Part shown: in pieces, positions 6,210 through 7,769 of the stretch | How positions within the stretch are numbered: the stretch's first letter is position 1 | How the letters are laid out: each line of letters starts with the position of its first letter | DNA from: an uncultured Roseburia sp. | GTDB taxonomy: Bacteria > Bacillota > Clostridia > Lachnospirales > Lachnospiraceae | Reading direction: 5' to 3' | NCBI GenBank assembly: GCA_947384095.1 | Contig: CANDFU010000069.1 | Span: 1 to 7,769 of the forward strand | Length of the DNA stretch: 7,769 nt | The notes under the pieces: generated by a model | Seen by the model: the letters and a program-made list of their open reading frames with translations, nothing else | Told to the model about the DNA's origin: nothing | Databases searched by the model: none | Translations under genes and position numbers: made by a program

Positions 6210-7073
6210 ATGAGCAGAGCAGAGGTTTATTTTACGAAAGAAATTACACCGGAGGCGGTTATGGCGCTTTACGGAAAACTGGGGCGGAAGCTTACCGGAA
6301 AGGTTGCGGTAAAGGTGCATTCCGGCGAGGTGGGAAATCAGAATTTTATTCGTCCCGCATTCTGGAAACCGATGACGGATGCGGTGAAGGGAACGATCGT
6401 TGAGTGCAATACGGCTTACGAAGGCAGGAGGAATACCACGAAAGAGCACTGGGAGACGATGAAGCTTCACGGGTGGACCGATATTGCAGATGTGGATATC
6501 ATGGATGAGGATGGGGAGATAGAGCTTCCGGTTGAAAACGGGAAACGGATCCGGAAAAATTATGTAGGCTCTCATCTGGCAGATTATGATTCGCTGCTGG
6601 TGCTCTCTCACTTTAAAGGGCATCCCATGGGAGGGTTTGGCGGAGCGCTCAAAAATATATCGATCGGTATCGCGTCTGCCCATGGAAAAGCGTATATCCA
6701 TGGTGCGGGAGAGGAGGAGAAAATCTGGACGGCGGATCACGATCAGTTTCTGGAGTCGATGGCGGATGCGGCAGAGTCCGTTGTGAAGTATTTTGAAGGA
6801 AAGATTGTCTATATCAGCGTGATGTGCAATATGTCAGTCGATTGCGACTGCTGCGCGGTGGCGGCGGACCCGGAGATGGCGGATATCGGCGTGCTTGCGT
6901 CTTGCGATCCGGTTGCTCTCGACCAGGCATGTCTGGATCTGGTATATGCCAGTGAGGATCCGGGGAAAGCGCATCTGGTGGAACGCATCGAATCCCTGAA
7001 CGGGGTCCATACGGTAGAGGCTGCAGCCGCGCTCGGAGTCGGCAGCAGAGAGTATGATCTGATCACGGTTTAA
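6210..7073 (+). CDS. DUF362 domain protein (putative Fe-S-centre type) without ferredoxin insertion
   Basis: Uncharacterised protein of the DUF362 family; the biochemical role is unknown. Family landmarks are VAVKVHSGE (32-40), IVECNTAYEGRRNTTKEHWE (63-82), LLVLSHFKGHPMGGFGGALKN (129-149), IGIASAHGKAYIHG (152-165) and MADIGVLASCDPVALDQACLDL (223-244). Many relatives carry two 4Fe-4S CxxCxxC motifs between the GKA..H segment and the following W..FLE segment. Here that insertion is absent: HGAGEEEKIWTADHDQFLESM (164-184) joins the two directly, making the protein 287 residues rather than about 370. Cysteines cluster instead at 206, 212, 214 and 215 (DCDCC), with further ones at 232 and 241, and could bind metal. 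The ATG is backed by GGAGG (6199-6203) 6 nt upstream. No signal peptide or membrane segment is seen, so it is probably cytoplasmic. It is a single-gene unit between its own predicted promoter and a strong terminator. Confidence 0.88.
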   Translation: MSRAEVYFTKEITPEAVMALYGKLGRKLTGKVAVKVHSGEVGNQNFIRPAFWKPMTDAVKGTIVECNTAYEGRRNTTKEHWETMKLHGWTDIADVDIMDEDGEIELPVENGKRIRKNYVGSHLADYDSLLVLSHFKGHPMGGFGGALKNISIGIASAHGKAYIHGAGEEEKIWTADHDQFLESMADAAESVVKYFEGKIVYISVMCNMSVDCDCCAVAADPEMADIGVLASCDPVALDQACLDLVYASEDPGKAHLVERIESLNGVHTVEAAAALGVGSREYDLITV

Positions 7074-7092
7074 GAATGGCGAATGGCGTTCG

Positions 7093-7135
7093 AAAAAGCT
7101 TTCTGGAAGACAGCTGTCTCCAGAGGGCTTTTTTG
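7093..7135 (+). terminator. strong intrinsic terminator after the DUF362 gene
   Basis: AAAAAGCTTTCTGG (7093-7106) pairs with CCAGAGGGCTTTTT (7120-7133), 14 pairs including two G-T. The interior AGACAGCTGTCT is itself self-complementary and can lengthen the stem. The T-run 7129-7134 completes the terminator. The 5' A-run means it may work in both directions. It starts about 20 bp after the stop codon. Confidence 0.9.
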
Positions 7136-7141
7136 TCATAT

Positions 7142-7162
7142 AGGGCCATCGTCCGGGGCTTT
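7142..7162 (+). repeat. 21-bp direct repeat, copy 1
   Basis: This 21-base segment (AGGGCCATCG followed by TCCGGGGCTTT) is identical to the one at 7225-7245. Just after it, CGGGG (7154-7158) can pair with CCCCG in 7171-7175, so copy 1 can form a hairpin that copy 2 cannot. It lies directly behind the DUF362 terminator. Whether it is a dispersed genomic repeat cannot be told from this window. Confidence 0.85.
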
Positions 7163-7224
7163 TAGAGGAACCCCGTACTGCCCGTCCAGTGTCGGTATGG
7201 CTGTGCGTGTGAACACGCCCATCC

Positions 7225-7245
7225 AGGGCCATCGTCCGGGGCTTT
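7225..7245 (+). repeat. 21-bp direct repeat, copy 2
   Basis: Second perfect copy, starting 83 bp after the first. The 62 bp between the copies contain a small GCGTG (7205-7209) / CACGC (7214-7218) hairpin with a TGAA loop and the related strings CCCGTCCAG and CCCATCCAG. Those strings echo part of the repeat and suggest an older, degraded repeat array. No open frame with a ribosome site uses this stretch. Confidence 0.85.
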
Positions 7246-7251
7246 CATAGT

Positions 7252-7272
7252 AAATTCTTAAGAATTTCTCAA
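7252..7272 (+). promoter_or_regulatory. palindromic regulator site upstream of the response-regulator gene
   Basis: AAATTCTTAAGAATTT (7252-7267) is a perfect 16-bp palindrome centred about 50 bp upstream of the -10. TTCTTAA (7255-7261) is echoed by TTCTCAA (7266-7272) 11 bp further on, a spacing of one helical turn like the direct-repeat sites of OmpR/VanR-type regulators. Autoregulation by the downstream gene product is a reasonable inference. Confidence 0.5.
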
Positions 7273-7285
7273 TGATTTGTGCAGA

Positions 7286-7312
7286 TTGTGATTTCGCAGG
7301 GTCTGTTATAAT
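7286..7312 (+). promoter_or_regulatory. promoter of the VanR-like response-regulator gene
   Basis: A perfect TATAAT (7307-7312) is clear. The -35 is poor: TTGTGA (7286-7291) gives a short 15-bp spacer, and GATTGT (7284-7289) would give 17 bp. A weak -35 with an upstream palindrome is the usual form of an activator-dependent promoter. Initiation is expected near 7319. Confidence 0.6.
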
Positions 7313-7341
7313 GAATCAAACAGGCATTGGAAGGAAGCAGG

Positions 7342-7769
7342 ATGATGAACGCACGGATACTTGTTGTGGACGATGAAAAAGAGATTGCAGATCTGCTGGA
7401 ATTATATCTGGCAAACGACGGATTTACGGTATTAAAGTGTTATACGGCAGGAGAGGCGCTGCGCTGTGTCAGAGAGGAAGATATTGATCTTGCGGTGCTG
7501 GATGTTATGCTGCCGGAGATGAGTGGCTTTAACATCTGTAAGGAAATCAGGAAAACAGAATTGTTTCCGATTATCATGCTCACGGCAAAAGATGCGGAGA
7601 TCGACAAGGTTACCGGGCTTTCGATCGGCGCGGACGACTATGTGACCAAGCCTTTTCTGCCGCTGGAGCTGATTGCGCGCATCAAGGCGCAGCTGCGGCG
7701 GAGCCGGCGTTATAATGCGGGGGAAGGCTGCACGGAGCAGGCGGCGGAGAAGCCGGAGGACCTTCTGGC
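7342..7769 (+). CDS. response regulator, OmpR/PhoB family, VanR-like, 3'-partial
   Basis: The first 142 codons of a two-component response regulator, cut by the window end. The receiver domain occupies about residues 4-120: acidic pair Asp10-Asp11, phospho-acceptor Asp54 in LAVLDVMLPEMSGF, Thr81 in IIMLTAKD, and Lys103 in YVTKPF. IADLLELYL, TAGEAL, PIIMLTAKDAE, DKVTGLSIGADDYVTKPF and PLELIARIKAQLRR closely resemble VanR-type regulators, as I know that family. After residue 120 a charged linker (RRYNAGEG, then Glu-rich) leads toward a winged-helix DNA-binding domain expected outside the window. Two ATGs are in frame (7342 and 7345). AGGA at 7332-7335 is 6 and 9 nt upstream of them, so either is possible. 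A sensor kinase gene would normally follow. VanR-like regulators are common in Clostridia without van resistance genes, so the likeness does not show glycopeptide resistance. Confidence 0.9.
   Translation, partial: MMNARILVVDDEKEIADLLELYLANDGFTVLKCYTAGEALRCVREEDIDLAVLDVMLPEMSGFNICKEIRKTELFPIIMLTAKDAEIDKVTGLSIGADDYVTKPFLPLELIARIKAQLRRSRRYNAGEGCTEQAAEKPEDLL

Noticed and set aside
6021..6740. Long open frame on the minus strand (239 codons) across the MATE gene end and DUF362 gene
   Set aside because: It is antisense to two well-supported genes, has no ribosome site or recognisable family, and its His/Arg/Pro-rich content is what the complement of this coding sequence yields.
7142..7245. CRISPR array from the repeated 21-mer
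   Set aside because: There are only two copies, the 62-bp interval is too long for a spacer, and no cas gene is nearby.
7342..7769. Glycopeptide-resistance (van) cluster
   Set aside because: Only a VanR-like receiver domain is visible. No ligase, dehydrogenase or dipeptidase gene is present, and VanR-like regulators are widespread without resistance genes.

Overview
The window looks like chromosomal DNA of an anaerobic Firmicute, most likely Lachnospiraceae (Clostridium cluster XIVa). The grounds are family-level: a CmpB-type putative ABC permease, a YtrA-type GntR regulator paired with a multi-pass DUF1648/DUF5808-like membrane protein, a MATE exporter, a DUF362 protein, a VanR-like response regulator, strong GGAGG ribosome sites and a tRNA gene without encoded CCA. 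The species cannot be named from this sequence. All supported genes lie on the + strand. I see no insertion sequence, phage gene or CRISPR array.

Layout. (1) Positions 1-1030 hold the 3' part of a membrane-protein gene whose beginning is probably left of the window. (2) Positions 1136-1292 are a self-contained tRNA-Gly(CCC) unit with promoter, gene and strong terminator. (3) Positions 1464-2706 are a monocistronic alpha/beta-hydrolase (esterase-like) gene with a near-consensus promoter, a leader of about 120 nt and a strong terminator. The protein has a complete Ser-Asp-His triad and an unexplained C-terminal extension of about 95 residues. (4) Positions 2709-4514 are a two-gene operon: a small GntR/YtrA regulator and, 9 bp downstream, a large membrane protein with a soluble, PH-like C-terminal domain. 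Its promoter is covered by a perfect 11-bp inverted repeat plus an extra direct half-site, which suggests autorepression. (5) Positions 4688-6055 are a MATE-family efflux gene with no clear promoter or terminator separating it from the operon upstream, so read-through is possible. (6) Positions 6052-7134 are a DUF362 gene lacking the ferredoxin insertion usual in that family, with its own predicted promoter, a structured leader and a strong terminator. (7) Positions 7142-7245 hold a 21-bp perfect direct repeat, 83 bp apart, in an intergenic patch. (8) From 7342 to the window end is the 5' part of a VanR-like response regulator gene, preceded by a promoter and a 16-bp perfect palindrome.

How the genes relate. 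Most units are independent transcription units separated by terminators, so this is not one pathway cluster. The most system-like part is regulator + membrane sensor/transporter-like protein + MATE exporter, flanked downstream by a VanR-type regulator. Together they are compatible with envelope-stress or drug-response functions, but that link is inference from family and proximity only.
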